From contig CM059972.1 of NCBI GenBank assembly GCA_030490835.1, positions 46,913,452-46,977,451 on the forward strand: a DNA stretch of 64,000 nt, read 5' to 3'. Below, one piece after another: positions 18,719-31,212 of the stretch (positions within the stretch are counted from its first letter, which is position 1; every line of letters starts with the position of its first letter). A program made the translations under genes and the position numbers. The DNA comes from Annona cherimola. Lineage: Eukaryota > Streptophyta > Magnoliopsida > Magnoliales > Annonaceae. The notes below the pieces were generated by a model. It was not told the origin of the DNA, ran no database searches, and saw only the letters and a program-made list of their open reading frames with translations.

Positions 18719-21535
18719 ATAAGGAATATAAGTATTTGAAGATGATGCAAATAAATGAAATGTTATTTTCATTTATCTAGGCAAAGGCAAGGAAAAGAAT
18801 GGAAGGAAAGGGATTATGGCGATCTCAGGTAAGCAAGCGAACTTTTCAAATTTTTGATTTTTCTTTATGTGATGAAATGATGATATGTCAATGCTTTTAT
18901 GAATGTTTTATGAATGGACAAGCACAATTTTTGAAAATGACGGCTTTAATACAAAGCCACAAGTTTTGAAAAATGATGACTTTAATGAAAAGCCTCAAGG
19001 TTTGCTTCATGGGAAACAAGTAATACGTTTTAAGATAAGGATTTTATCATCAGTGCTGCCAAAAATTGGCAATGCTTTATGTTAATGGAATTGAGAAATT
19101 TGTTTATGAGTAAGCAAGTTCTCTATGATAATATTTTCAAAGGATTTCATGTTTGATGCCGATAGTTTTAAGAACTTGCTTTTAAAAGCAAGTTCTTTAT
19201 GATGTTGTTTCAAAAGTATTTTATAAGAAAAAGGGAGTTTTGCCCTTTTTCACAAAATGACTTTTGTGAATAAGTTTTGAATTATTTTTACAACAATTTG
19301 TGATAAATAATTATGTTTATGAAAGAAAAAAAGAAAAAAGAAAATATGATTTATGAAAAAGATTGGTTTTGCTATGTGAAGATAATTAAATATAAATAAT
19401 AATTTGGACATAGTATATATGTTTTGAAATGATATTTGAAAAAGTTTTGATTTCCTTTAGATAAGGAAATCTATGATGAAAATATTTTGAAAAATGTTTA
19501 TACGGATGTGTTGAAGGAGATTTAAGGATGACCAACCTCCTATGTTGATTTCATAAAATGGTTTGATTTTGAGTTGCTAAATGGTATGCAAAAGATTATG
19601 AAAGCCCCCTTATGTAAAAATGGTATAATAGATAGGTGGATAATAATTTGATTATTAGGGTGGTTGAGAAGGGATAGCATAATTGCATAACTTTTGTGAT
19701 CAAAAGGCCCCAAAATGAAACCAAGAAAATGTTAGAAAATATATAGTTTAATTTTGAAAATTTAAAGGTTTTGAAATTCTTTTATAAGGATTTTAAGATG
19801 TATTTTTTTTCAAACATTTCAAATGTTTATCAAAATATTTTACTCAAAATATTTCTAAAAGAATTTAAGGAAGGTCATCCTAAAATTAGATTCCAAATGA
19901 CAACTTGTTTAAAGTGGGTGCGCTGCGGTCTGTGATGTGTTTTTGAAAATGATTTTTTTAAAGACACAGACTTCGGTCTATGATGTTTTTAAGTTATGGA
20001 TGCAGGCTGCGATCTGTGATCCCAGTTTAAAAGGACATGGGTTGCGGTCTGTGGTTCTTTAAACCAAACGGACTGCGGTCCGTCAAGATGATGTATGGTG
20101 CACCAGTACAAGGAATAGGCCGGTTGTAGAGCACGATTGAGATGACCGTGGCCCACTCTACATAAGGCGAAGTTGCTAAGGGATGACAGGAGTGCTAGTG
20201 GTGCCCACCCTGAGATGGGAGCAGGATAATGGAACAGCCGCCTGACTAGCGTGTTGTTAAGGATTCTCTTCCAAAAGGTAGCATGATCACTTGCTAAGTG
20301 TCACTACTGGATGGGGAGAAATGTGTTTGCATACTTTTTGCTTGTCAAAAGGCCAAAGATTGAGATATAAAAGCATTTATATGAAAAAGTTATCCAAAAA
20401 AGGATTTTTATGAAATGGTTACCCTAAAAGAAATGGTGTTTTACATAAAAGTGTAAATAACAGGAATAAAAGAAAATGTTTTTATGCAAATGCATTTATG
20501 GAAATGGTTTATGTATCTTATATGCCTTGTTTGTTATAAACAAGCCCCAAGACGGGGATTATGAAAAGAATTTATGTCAAACTTGTTTTTGGACATAAGA
20601 ATGTCCATTATTAAAGAGCCAAAATGAAAAGTGTTTATGGATATGAGAATGTCCAATGCCAAAGTGTTTTAATGAAAGGTGTTTTAGGACATATGAATGG
20701 CCATTGCCAAAGGAAGCTATGTGAAAAATGTTTTGAGACATTAAATATCTCTTGGCTAAAATGATTTTATGATAAAAAAAATTTTAGACATAAAAATGTC
20801 TTTTGCCGAGAAAGGCTTATGTAAATAATGTTTTAGGACATTAGAATGTCCTCCCTTGCCAAAGGATTTATGAGAAAATATTTTGGATGTAAAACGTCCA
20901 CTGGCAAAAGGTGGTTTTATGTAAATGTCTTGAAACATTGGAAATGTTCACTCAAGACAAAAGGCAATTAATTAAAGAGGGTAAAATGCATATGTTTTGC
21001 CTTAACAAGACTAGACGTGGCTTATAAATGATTTTAAGAATGATATTTTTTGAGAATGTTCAAGGACATGGAACTGTCCTTATAAACAAGGATTTTATGA
21101 TAATATTTTAGGACATATATCTGTCCTCAAGTAAAAAGGTGTTCAAGATGTTTAAGAAAAAATGTTTTAAAGGAAGCCTTGCCCTTAAAAGATAAAATGC
21201 TTGCTTACTGAGTTGTCACTCATGATTTGTCTTCCCAAACCTTAGACAAGTATCGGGAAACTCAGGAGGTTGCGAAACTAAGCAATGAAGTAAGGCACGA
21301 GATGATGGCCAAGTAGGCTATGAGGAATGAGAAAGCATGAATATGCTAAGGTATGTAGATGTGTATGTGAACTTAATTAGAATTTTAAGTTCTATATAAT
21401 TCAATGATTGAATCTATGGATGTATGAATGTAAAATGTGATGATTTAGTCAAAGAGACTTTTAGTGTAGAAAAGCAGGATGAGATGCTATGAATGCGATA
21501 TGAAATTTTATTACAAGTGTGTTGTAGCTTGTATG
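18719..21535 (+). repeat. X-type gypsy LTR fragment, plus orientation
   Basis: The reverse complement of this stretch follows the X LTR (about 33300-36090 and 46720-49470): the same imperfect GGACAT/ATGTCC dyads (20560-21130), the same GACCGCAGTCC-like array (19915-20085), and the same sequence around AGACAAGTATCGG. It is cut on the left by element B and ends near 21535 at a junction with oppositely oriented LTR sequence, which implies a deletion or inversion there. No coding capacity. Confidence 0.75.
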
Positions 21536-22530
21536 ATAAATTCCTTTTTCCTTTCTTAGTGAGAACATGCCTTTTATCACTTGAATTTTTCCTACACCTG
21601 TCTAAGGGGGAAAAACAAAATATGAGTTGTAACTCAATAAGCAAACATCTTTCATTCTCGTTTAAATGCATTTCTCTCTCTTCGGTAGGAGACACTTAGC
21701 AAGTGATCAACTACCTACGGAATAGAAACCTTTTCATAAACCATTCGTGTAAACCAGTCATGTAAACCAGTTTAATCTCAATTTTTGGGCATTTCATAAA
21801 CATTGGATGTGCAAATGCATCATTTTCATTCATGACATAATCCTTCATGTGAGGGTACGCTAGCTTGGGGAACATACTTTCATAACATGATCCTTTCCAT
21901 CCTTGGCGCCGGACCTTCCGACTTGGCAACATCAAGGGCGGGCTCCTTGTCCTGCTTCTGCCTTGACTAGCCTACTTGATTTCCATTTCATGCATGACTT
22001 TTAGTCACCTCGGTATTATATACCTCTTACACATGGAAACTTATCATTCTCATGTAGAGAATTCTTTGCACCATTTATTTGAACATCGATTCAATGAAAC
22101 ATTATTTAAATCCATGCTAGCATGCTATTTCCAAATAGAGAAGAATTTATTCAATCATTTCATTAAAAGCAATAATCGATTCGTAACAAAGAGATGAAGG
22201 TATGACCATCCTTAAATAACTTTAGAAACATTCAAGTAAAATCACTTGAAAACATTTTAGTATTTGATAATAAAATGTCATTTTCAAAAGTCCTGCTTAC
22301 TTACCTGTGGTGACCCTTTTTGCGCCGTCCATCCTTTCCTTGCCATTTCCTAGACAAGTAAACATGATTACCTTATGCATTTTCATCATGTATTGTGCTT
22401 GTATGCCTTGTCTTTTTCTTCAATTCACATATACGTGTCATATGGGTTTAATCCCATATGGTCCATAATACATTAACTTTAAATCATTCTTTCTTTGGAA
22501 TGCATATCCATCTTCACCCTTGTCAATGGT

Positions 22531-22562
<32 letters not shown>

Positions 22563-23205
22563 GACTTACTCATAAGTCTTTTGATAACCACATAACTATG
22601 TAATCTTAGTTACTGGTTCATCATTCATCATTTCTTCATTCCATTCATATATCTCCATAACATAGACATACATATGTCATAAGGTTTTCAACTTGCATTT
22701 AATCTCCTTTTAATCATTCAAAACACTTGGGTAACACTTACTTGAGACTTCAACAATCAAGTTCAAGCAAGGTTTCTTAACTTCATATTTCTTAAGTCAT
22801 ATGTATATTCCATATGATTTCTATTAGCTTACATAACCCACTTGTATTTCAAGTTAGGTATAATTCATGGAACATACTTGTGCATCATACCATCCATTCC
22901 ATATAATGTTCTAAACCCATATGTAGGGTATACATTCATACACATAATAGTCATTCATTTTTCATCTATCTTTCATAGTTCCTACGTCGATGCTCATTTT
23001 AAGCACATATTCGACGTCTTAGGCTTCATAATTAAATCTCGACATTTGAGATTATACTTAGTCATCAAAACAATAACATAATCATACATTTCATCACATC
23101 TTCATGCATATTTTTCATTTTAGCAACTTCACATAAATCATATATCATCCATTCACACCTATGCTTCACATATGTTCAACATACAACACATATATTATGT
23201 GTTTC
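21536..23205 (-). repeat. Y1 gypsy LTR fragment, left part
   Basis: Related to the X LTR and, over its first half, to the Y' LTR (compare 23575-24300). It is truncated at the left junction near 21535. At 23205 it is interrupted by solo LTR Y'1, and its continuation at 26172 aligns with the next part of the X LTR (36760 onward). A CA/TA microsatellite lies inside at 22531-22562. No ORF of note. Confidence 0.7.
22531..22562. repeat. (CA)n(TA)n microsatellite
   Basis: About ten CA units followed by about six TA units, inside Y1. Such compound dinucleotide runs vary in length between individuals. Confidence 0.9.
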
Positions 23206-26171
23206 TGTGGCGCCCCGAACCGAGGCGTCACATTTGTCCTTACTCCGGGATCTTGTCGATTGGTAAGTGTGAATCAGGATTGTTGCCCTGATCACGCGGC
23301 GGGTTCTTAATTGGATCTCGTCCAATTTTTTTTCTTTTCTTTTTCTTTTCTTTCATCACATAAACATATACTCATCATCATTCATAATGGACTTATCCAT
23401 AACATCATAAATCATCAACTTCTCATTTTATTCATACTTTCATAATTTCATATAACCTATATTCTTTTTCATCATATGCCATTATGGCCTACATTCATAC
23501 TTCAATAACAAAGGATTACATATCTTTGTATCTATGCTTCTTTCATCATATCACTTCCAGGAAAATCAACCTGTTCTTTTTCATCACTTGGCTTTCATCA
23601 CTTGAAATTTCCCTGCACTTGTCTAAGGGGGGAAAACATGAGTCAAAACTCAATAAGCAAGCATTTTTCATTTTAAATGCATTTCTCTCCATTTGATAGA
23701 AGACACTTACCAAGTGATCAACTACCAATGAAACAGAAACCTTTTCATAAACCGTTGGATGTGCAAATGCTTCCTTTCAATTCCTGACATGAACCATTGT
23801 GTGCGGGTACGCTAGCCCAGGGAACATCTCACATAGCATGGTCCAATGCGCCGGCTGTCTCCGACTTGGCCTCATCAAGGGAACCTCTCTTCCTCTTGAC
23901 GCCTACATGGTTCCTACATGCATGACTTTTGATTTCCCGGCATTATATACCTCTTACACTAGGTAACTCGTCATTCTCATGTAGAGAATTATTTGCACCA
24001 TCCCTTAAAATCATCATTTTAAATTCATGCTTTTCAGTCCATGTATGAAAATGCAATGCATTCATTCACACATACATTCCTTCACACATAACTTTTCCTT
24101 TGCCGCCACCTCTCGGGAGGACGCCGTCGGCACACAGCCCATACGACTCGGCAATAGTGGAGAGGGATCCCTGATCCTACTTCCTCTACTAAAGCCTCTT
24201 CTTCATACATCATACATCATACATCATACATGTGCACATGTCCATGAACATCACATGATATCAATATGCTGACATGACTTTTCATAAAAATTCATAAACA
24301 TTCATCATTTCAAAACATTATATGAATGACCACCCTTAAACACATTTCATAAATACTTGAGAATAAAACATATTTTCAAAGTTGTGCTTGCTTACCTCTT
24401 TAGTCCGTGTCCTCCATCATTTCCTTTTCTTTTCCTATACATGGAAAAATGATATTTTATTTATATCTTTCCATGTCTTAGTTTATTTTCCATATATGCT
24501 TTACAATCATTCATTACCTCATTTCTTTAGAGGTTAATCTTATTAATTGGTCATTATCTCTTTATATGGATTTTTATCCATAAGCTCTTTAAAAATTCCA
24601 TCCATATATCCTCATAAATATATAAAAATAAATCTCAATTTTTTCCCAAAATCACGCTGTTTACTGTAGCAAATAACTGTAGCAAATCACTGTAGCAGAT
24701 CACTGTTCATCCGAGTTATTGTTCACAGAGACGTGGTTACTGTTCATGGGTTCCAAAAATTGACATTTTTTCCAAAAATAAAAAATACCATGATATACCT
24801 TATGCCTAGTATATCATTGGACATTTCATACATTTTGAATTTATCATCATTTACTTGGCCAAAAAAATCATTTTCTCCATATACTAAAAATTAACATAAA
24901 TTCGCTTAAGCATAATCCTTAATTCCAAAAATCATGAAATTAATATATCATCATTCCAACATCATATTTATCATAATCATACATCCAAAATCATCATTTA
25001 TCAAATTTGGAGCATTATTTCCACATATCATACGCTATCTTCCCGAATGCTCCATCTTTGCTCCAAATTTTCGATGTTTCAGTATAATTCCAATTAAGCA
25101 TTATATCTATACTTATTTTCTCATGCTTAGGAATTATCTAAGCATGGTTTTACCTTATTTAAGATCCAAAAAAAATTTGGGAAGAAATTGCTTACCCGAA
25201 GTGGAGAACTCCTCATTTCCTTCCCATTTTCTCTCTCCTTCCTTCTCTCCTTCTCTCTTTATAGCCAAAACGTGTTTTGGGGGTGGGAATGCTTGAATTG
25301 CTCAAGCTTGGAGTGCCTTTGGACGTCCACCCCTGCCCCCTATTTATACTTTTTGATTTTTCACATATTTGCAATTTACCCCCTCTTGCTTGAGGTGTGA
25401 AATTGCAAATGTGTTTTTTTCTAATTTTAAAAGGTGCATGGAGCCTTGTGCAGCCACCCTAGCTACTGTTCACGCACCCCTATGGCAGCCCTATTTTTGC
25501 CTATTTTTTTATTTATTAAAATTATTTATTTTAAGCTAATTTAATCCTAGCCATTGATCTTTGATGAGGATGGATTTGAGCCATTGGATTTGGCCCCAAA
25601 AGTCCAAGCTTCAGCAGCTTTTCATTAATTACTTATCTCTTTAATTAATTAAAATTAATCAAAAGTCAATTCTAATTAATGAAAAAGTAAAGCTATTTTT
25701 TCATTTTCAAATGACGTTTAATCTTGACCCTTGATTTGTGATTTTCATCACATCTTGGACCATTCGTCATGTCCATCATCATATCTTAGCCACCCATAAA
25801 AAATTTCATCTCAATCCGATGTCCAGATTGCAAGATATGAATTTTTCTTCATTTTCTTCACAAAAATCCATAAAAATCCGAAAATAATAAAAAATTCCAA
25901 AAGTGGCTATTTTGTCCTTTTGTGGGAAGCTTCCTTTTTTGTCTTTTATGATTAAGTTAATCCAAAGTGATTAACTTAATATATTCCTTAATCCCACATT
26001 TACTATTCACGTTTCACTATTCACGTGCACTATTCATCCGAAATTCACGCATAATTATTTTAACCTTCATTTCCATATATTTCATATCCATCAATATATA
26101 TTTCTCAAATATATTACCTAGGGTTTACAACCCTAAAGTTTTGTACACGTCTCAAAGAACGGGGTTCCATA
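23206..26171 (-). mobile_element. Solo LTR Y'1 (Ty3/gypsy, Del/Tekay-like)
   Basis: About 2.97 kb, from TGTGGCGCC to a degenerate end (TTCCATA, where its sister copy has TTCCACA). GTTTC flanks it on both sides (23201-23205 and 26172-26176), and the host LTR Y1 resumes directly after. The sister copy is 37817-40936. The minus strand carries a TATA box (TATAAATA at 25348-25341) followed by a purine-rich leader. No internal domain and no second LTR are present, so it is the product of LTR-LTR recombination. Confidence 0.75.
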
Positions 26172-28209
26172 GTTTCTTAAATTTCTTAACACGGAAACTT
26201 TCACCCATTTTCATCATCATTAAACCCCTTAATTAGCATATACTTTAGGGTTTAATTTGTGATTTTTAATCCATTTATCACTGATTTCCATAACAGCCAT
26301 GTTAAGACTCATTTTTCATTATTTCAACGCCTCTTTCATGACTTAAATCATAACAGATTTTTAAGTCATAATTTCCAGAAACTAAATATTCTTTTCTTAA
26401 CCCAAATTTAGGGTATTATCACATATTTAAAATTCATAAGTTAGTTGCTTCCAAAACAGCAACCTCTTAAGAATGTAGGGTATCCATTTTGACCCGTTTT
26501 GACGTGTCCAAACATAAATCCTTAAAAATCAGTTTTAGGGAAAATCTTTTCAAGCCCTTTTGGAAACTCAAAGTACCTTAATCCTAGGGTAATTTACCCT
26601 CCATAACATCCATAAATCATTTGTTTACAAATAAAAACTTCCATAAACGTTTTGGGTACCCTTTGCACCCCTCTTTGGACGTTCCTATGCATAACCTTAA
26701 AAATCAGATTTGTGCTAATCCTTTCCACCCTATGTTGAACGTCTCATGCATCATTAACTTAGGGTATTTTACCCTCTAAAGAATCCATAAACCCATTAGC
26801 ATAATTCATGTTTCATACATATCATAAAAACATTAAAATCGAGTCATATACGTAACCCTAATTCCATATTTTTCAAATCTTTAGCATATGCCCAAATCAA
26901 CATATATAACTCATAAAATCATGATTCCTAATCTAATCATTATATTACTTCAAAACAGCAACATATCATATGGGTTTAAGAAAATTCCAGCTAGGCTATC
27001 AATCCATATTCATCTCTAACATCCATCTTAACCTCTTTAAACCCTTAAATTCATTCATACCATTCAATCCTCATTCAATACCCAAATCAAGGGCATCATG
27101 AATTATCCTTTAAGGGTTCATTATAAATCAAATTCATGATCCATAATTTGAGGTGAAAAACTTAGGATTAAAGAACCCAAATCATGAAGTATACTTACTT
27201 GAATCGAATCAAACTTGAATCCAAACTTTCCTAGCTTGAATCCCTTTCTTTCTTCCACCTTTTCCTTCTCTTTTTATCCTCTTTTTCTCCTCTTTTCCTT
27301 GCTATTTTGGCTCATGCAAGTGATTCCTTGCTTGGAAGAGAAGTCTCTCTCCAAAATGTGCACTTAGGGAAGCACGTCAATGGCATTTTCTCTCTCCTTC
27401 TCTCCCTTTTTCTCTCTCTGTTCCTCTCTCGATGACCAAGAACGACCCAAGGCTGCCCTTCTTGCCCCTTTTATAAGGGTGTTTGCTTGCTCTTTAAGTC
27501 TTCTACCTTTCTTGCTACTCAAGAAACCCCTTTGCTTGCTCCCTAAGAAATCCCTTTGCTTGCTCATTAAGAAACATATCTTGCTTCCTCTTTAAATTTC
27601 CTCATTTACTTGCTCCCCAAGAAACCTCTTTCATTCTTTTGTGATTAAGTAATTTTTATGATAATTAGCTTAATCAAATCCATCCACAAGATTCACCATA
27701 TAGTTTTATCCGTTCATCTCAAGTTTCGTCTCAAAATGACTTTTCTATCTCAAGTTATAGTCGTTTGAAATTAACTTTTGGATTTGAGATGAAAATAAAT
27801 CATTATCATCCAAATCCCATCACAATTTCCTTAATCCATCTATAAGATTAGACATAAAATCATGTGCTTACCTTTCAAATTTCATCTCAATCTACCGTAT
27901 AGGCGTCAAGTTATGAATTTTCTAGCATTTTCCAACATAATTCCATAATTATCATTTTAATTTCCATAAATTAAATCATGAAAATTAAAATAATTGGTCA
28001 TGCCACATTTATCATCTCTTAATCCTCATTAAGCCCCTTTGGTCATGTTGACTCACATTGGGCTATGGCGATTAATCTTAATCACCATTCTTAATCACAA
28101 CCCTAATTGCAAAATATCATTAAATCATAAAAATTATCCAAATTATACATAATTCATGTTTACATGTCAAATGCATATATATGAGCCCTACTTGGGTCTG
28201 GGTATCACA
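26172..28209 (-). repeat. Y1 gypsy LTR, right part
   Basis: The continuation of Y1. It aligns with the X LTR in the block CCAAAACAGCAAC and in the last 300 bp (near 28000-28209 against 42000-42234). On the sense strand the LTR begins TGTGATACCC at 28209. A TATA-like box TATAAAAG lies at 27475-27468 with a GA-rich leader beyond it. It abuts gag of element C, into which it was probably inserted. ORFs of about 70 codons at 27364-27595 are low-complexity. Confidence 0.7.
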
Positions 28210-28493
28210 ATACCTCATCATACTCTGTAGCTATTAGAGCACAAAAGAGGGAGTTCATGGCCTTGGCATTGCTCTTTACGATCCTGACTTCTTCTTCAAT
28301 CCATTCGGAGGCTCCTTCACCAATTGGTATAGTTACTCCGTCTTGGATAACAAACCAAGAATCTATATCAGTAGCCATGATGAGTTCTTTCGTTCTCAAC
28401 TTCCAGTAACCGAAGTTATTTCTATCAAATAGTGGTGGCCTAGTAAATGACTGACCTTCAGCAAACGCAGGAGTAGAAGTTGATTGAGATGTC
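28210..28493 (-). pseudogene. gag: Sirevirus element C gag, N-terminal fragment
   Basis: About 94 codons that match the N-terminus of Gag in A and B ([19 protein letters not shown], then [13 protein letters not shown]). The start codon is lost: where A has ATGGCATC, C has AAGGACATC. The fragment ends at the Y1 LTR boundary at 28209, at codon 95 or so. The rest of element C is missing. Confidence 0.85.
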
Positions 28494-28530
28494 CTTTAAT
28501 AAGATTTCTTTGGTAAAAAATCAAAGATCT

Positions 28531-28542
28531 ACTTTGATACCA
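28531..28542 (-). other. Primer binding site of element C (degenerate)
   Basis: The minus strand reads TGGTATCAAAGT, ten of twelve bases matching the initiator-Met site, two bases from the LTR. Confidence 0.75.
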
Positions 28543-28544
28543 CT

Positions 28545-30134
28545 TGTTGTCCCGAATTTATGACAAAGCCCAAGAAGTGAGGGGTGAATTGCATCTTTTA
28601 AAAAAATTCTTTCGTAACTTGAAAGCTTAACCCCTTGAAAGTTTTAACCCCCTTGAATGAAAAACATGAAATATATGAGCAATAAATAATAGAACTCAAG
28701 AAATTATAGTAGTTCGGGACAACCCTCCCTACTTCGCTCCTCTAAAAACATACCTAAGTGTCTTGGGTTCCACTAATCAGAATAGCAATACAGTAGAGGC
28801 TTTTCTCTCTTCTAGATTTTAGCTCTAGGGGGCCTTCTACAAACTCATCACAAGTAGGTGACGAGTTACACTCCAATCACATGCCACTTTGCCTTCACTT
28901 GGTCTTAGTTTCCAATACTAAACCAAGTGGATTACAAATGATCAATAAATAAAGAAAGAAACTACACTTTACAAATGTGTAGACTAATTCTTGTACAGAG
29001 AAGAGCTTGTATAGGAAGTTGATGATGAAGTAGTTCAGCACTCAACAGCTTGACATAGAGTTCTTCTTGAAGACTTTCTTTTAGTTCACATAAATGCTAG
29101 AGAATGAGGAGGTTGAACTCAATCAATGCTATGTCTCTTGTCTCCCTCGTTCATTTGAAGTATCTTAAATAGAGGAGAGTAAATTCGAACATTTGGAGGT
29201 AGGTGGCGCGCATTTAATGCACAAACATTCGAATTTTTCCGACCAATGCAATTCAAGTCGCACTTGGAGTTGACCTGAGATATAACTTCATTCAAATCAC
29301 AGACTAAAGTCGACTGTGGATGTGACTTTGGTCCTCTGCTTCTTTAGTCAAGTTCTAGACTTTAGTCGACTTGGTCTTCAGACTTGATTCAAGTCGTAGG
29401 TGAACTCGACTTCGGATGCGACTTCACCAGCTATCTGATTTTCTTGGAGCTCTTGACTCAATGTTTGTTTGTTTGTCTTCCCTTGATTTTCCCTTTTCAT
29501 GCATATGAATCTTCATTTGAACTTTAGTTCTTCCCATTTTTCATGATATTTGAGCTTATTCAAAATTTCTTGATCATTTGATAAAAACATTAAGTGATCT
29601 TTGCTCAAGCTTGTCTTCGCCTCTTGATTTGGACTTCATCTTTCTGAATAAGGAGTTTAGGAACATCTTGATCTTTATTTACACTCAAGTCGAGAATTTG
29701 AGTTGACTTCAGGTGTGACTTCACCCAAGTAGCATGATGAGGTCGACTTGAAATGCGACTTCACTTTGTCAGCTTCAACCCTTATCTTTGAAGTTCTCCT
29801 AAGTTGTAGATGGAGTCGACTTGGTATTGCGACTTCACCTAAGTCGCTAGCAAAGTTGACTTTAGTTGTGACTTCATCTATATAAAAGTCCAGATATCAG
29901 CGCTATCGAAATTATAGGAATTGAAATCTATACTAAAGTCAACTTCGGTATCGACTTCACCTAAGTCGATGCCTGAGTTGATTTGGCATACGATTTGGCC
30001 TGCCTATCTTTTTCCCTTTGAATATTTGAACCTTGACATCACTGAATAATCACATTAGTATGAAGATAATTCTCAAATTAAGTTGTTAATCATCAAAATA
30101 TGGATTGTGCTTAATTTGACTCATGTTTACGACA
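28545..30134 (-). repeat. 5' LTR of element C
   Basis: 1590 bp, TGTTGTCCCG to ACGACA. It has the same plan as LTRs A and B: conserved outer part, GCGC dyad near 29207-29220, then a field of AAGTCG/CGACTT motifs (29250-29990). Many GTCGAC cores have decayed, often to GTTGAC or GTCAAC, so it is older. The right flank starts TGCAG in decayed gypsy sequence. Confidence 0.85.
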
Positions 30135-31199
30135 TGCAGCAAGCTACCCAGGATTAGGCAGCCTAAATGATAGAAGTAGTTTAAGGTCTTTAGGAAAAAA
30201 GCCCAACAGGACTAGTTAAGAGGACATGAAGGAAACAGGCTGATGCAGGCCACACTTCCTAACCTAATACCAGAACCTATAAGAGTTGATGACAATAAGA
30301 TAAAAATATTAAGGACCTAAAAATTACAACAAGGGCAAGAACAATCTAATCCTAGCACCAAGGAGTAAGATGCAAGAATAGGAAGAAGTGAGAAAATAGT
30401 GAGAAAAAAAGAAAATCAAGTTTTAACATAATAGGTACCCCAATTTGTGAAAATTGTCACAAATGTCACTTTGGAAGAATGTTTAAGGAATCGATGTTAT
30501 AAATGTGGTCAGATTGGCCATGCGGTGAGAAATTGTCAAGTTTCTGAGGCAAGAGAGATAAAGTGCTTCAATTATGATCAAGTAGGACATATTACTTCAA
30601 AAGGTTTGAACAAGACATAAAGAACACCAGAACAAGGGAGATTAGCTTAATAAAGGAATGCCACAACCGCTAATCGACAGGGGAGCTCTACAAATTTAGT
30701 GCAGATGCATGCATTGACTCACGATGAGTCATGAAAATAGGAGGAAAGGAAGGTTACATGTATGATTTATATTTTAAGAAATTCTACAGTAGTGTCATTT
30801 GATTTTACTGCTACTTAGTCATTTATAGCATACCAAAATGTAACTAGTAATGCATTGATAGTAGAAAGGATAAATAATATTAATTATGTAGAATTTCTTA
30901 AATATAGGTTGGTAAACATTAACTAAATATGAAAAATATGATTTATATGTGGGCCATAGCCCACAGGTTAGGATGAAATAGGAGAGAGAAAGTTGGCCTT
31001 AGAATTATTTAAAAGAATGATGGAAAAAGATAGGCGATATAGTTAGATATATATAACCTAGAACAAACATAAAAAGAATACAAGTTGCAAAACAGGGATT
31101 TGAATATACAAGTATTGGAGGAAGTTGGTAGATTGACCTATCAACAAGCCTTACCCCAGTTATTTGAAGTATAATAGGTTTTGGGACAAAACCTTTTAT
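30135..31199 (+). pseudogene. Decayed Ty3/gypsy gag and protease of element Z
   Basis: No ORF survives, but plus-strand translation shows remains in the right order. A CCHC knuckle at 30495-30536 reads CYKCGQIGHAVRNC. A second knuckle follows about 25 bp later and has lost its second Cys. Near 30790-30830 a block resembles a gypsy protease (FDFTAT, a stop, SFIA, in place of FDSGATHSFIS). Two knuckles before protease fit Del/Tekay-type elements. Reverse transcriptase and integrase are missing: the sequence runs into a PPT within 400 bp. Multiple stops and frameshifts make it clearly dead. Confidence 0.65.
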
Positions 31200-31212
31200 A
31201 AAGGGGAAGGAT
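31200..31212 (+). other. Polypurine tract of element Z
   Basis: AAAGGGGAAGGAT just before the LTR start TGAAAACCC, preceded by TTTTGGGACAAAACC. The same pair, in better condition, marks the 3' end of element X at 42235-42273. This fixes the plus orientation of Z. Confidence 0.75.

Noticed and set aside
24934..25400. 120-codon and 70-codon plus-strand ORFs
   Set aside because: They lie inside the Y'1 LTR opposite its own promoter, and the equivalent region of Y'2 does not keep the frames.
23206..28209. A single 5-kb LTR
   Set aside because: The internal GTTTC duplication, the sister copy with an empty site in the X LTR, and the alignment of 26172 onward to the X LTR show two nested LTRs.
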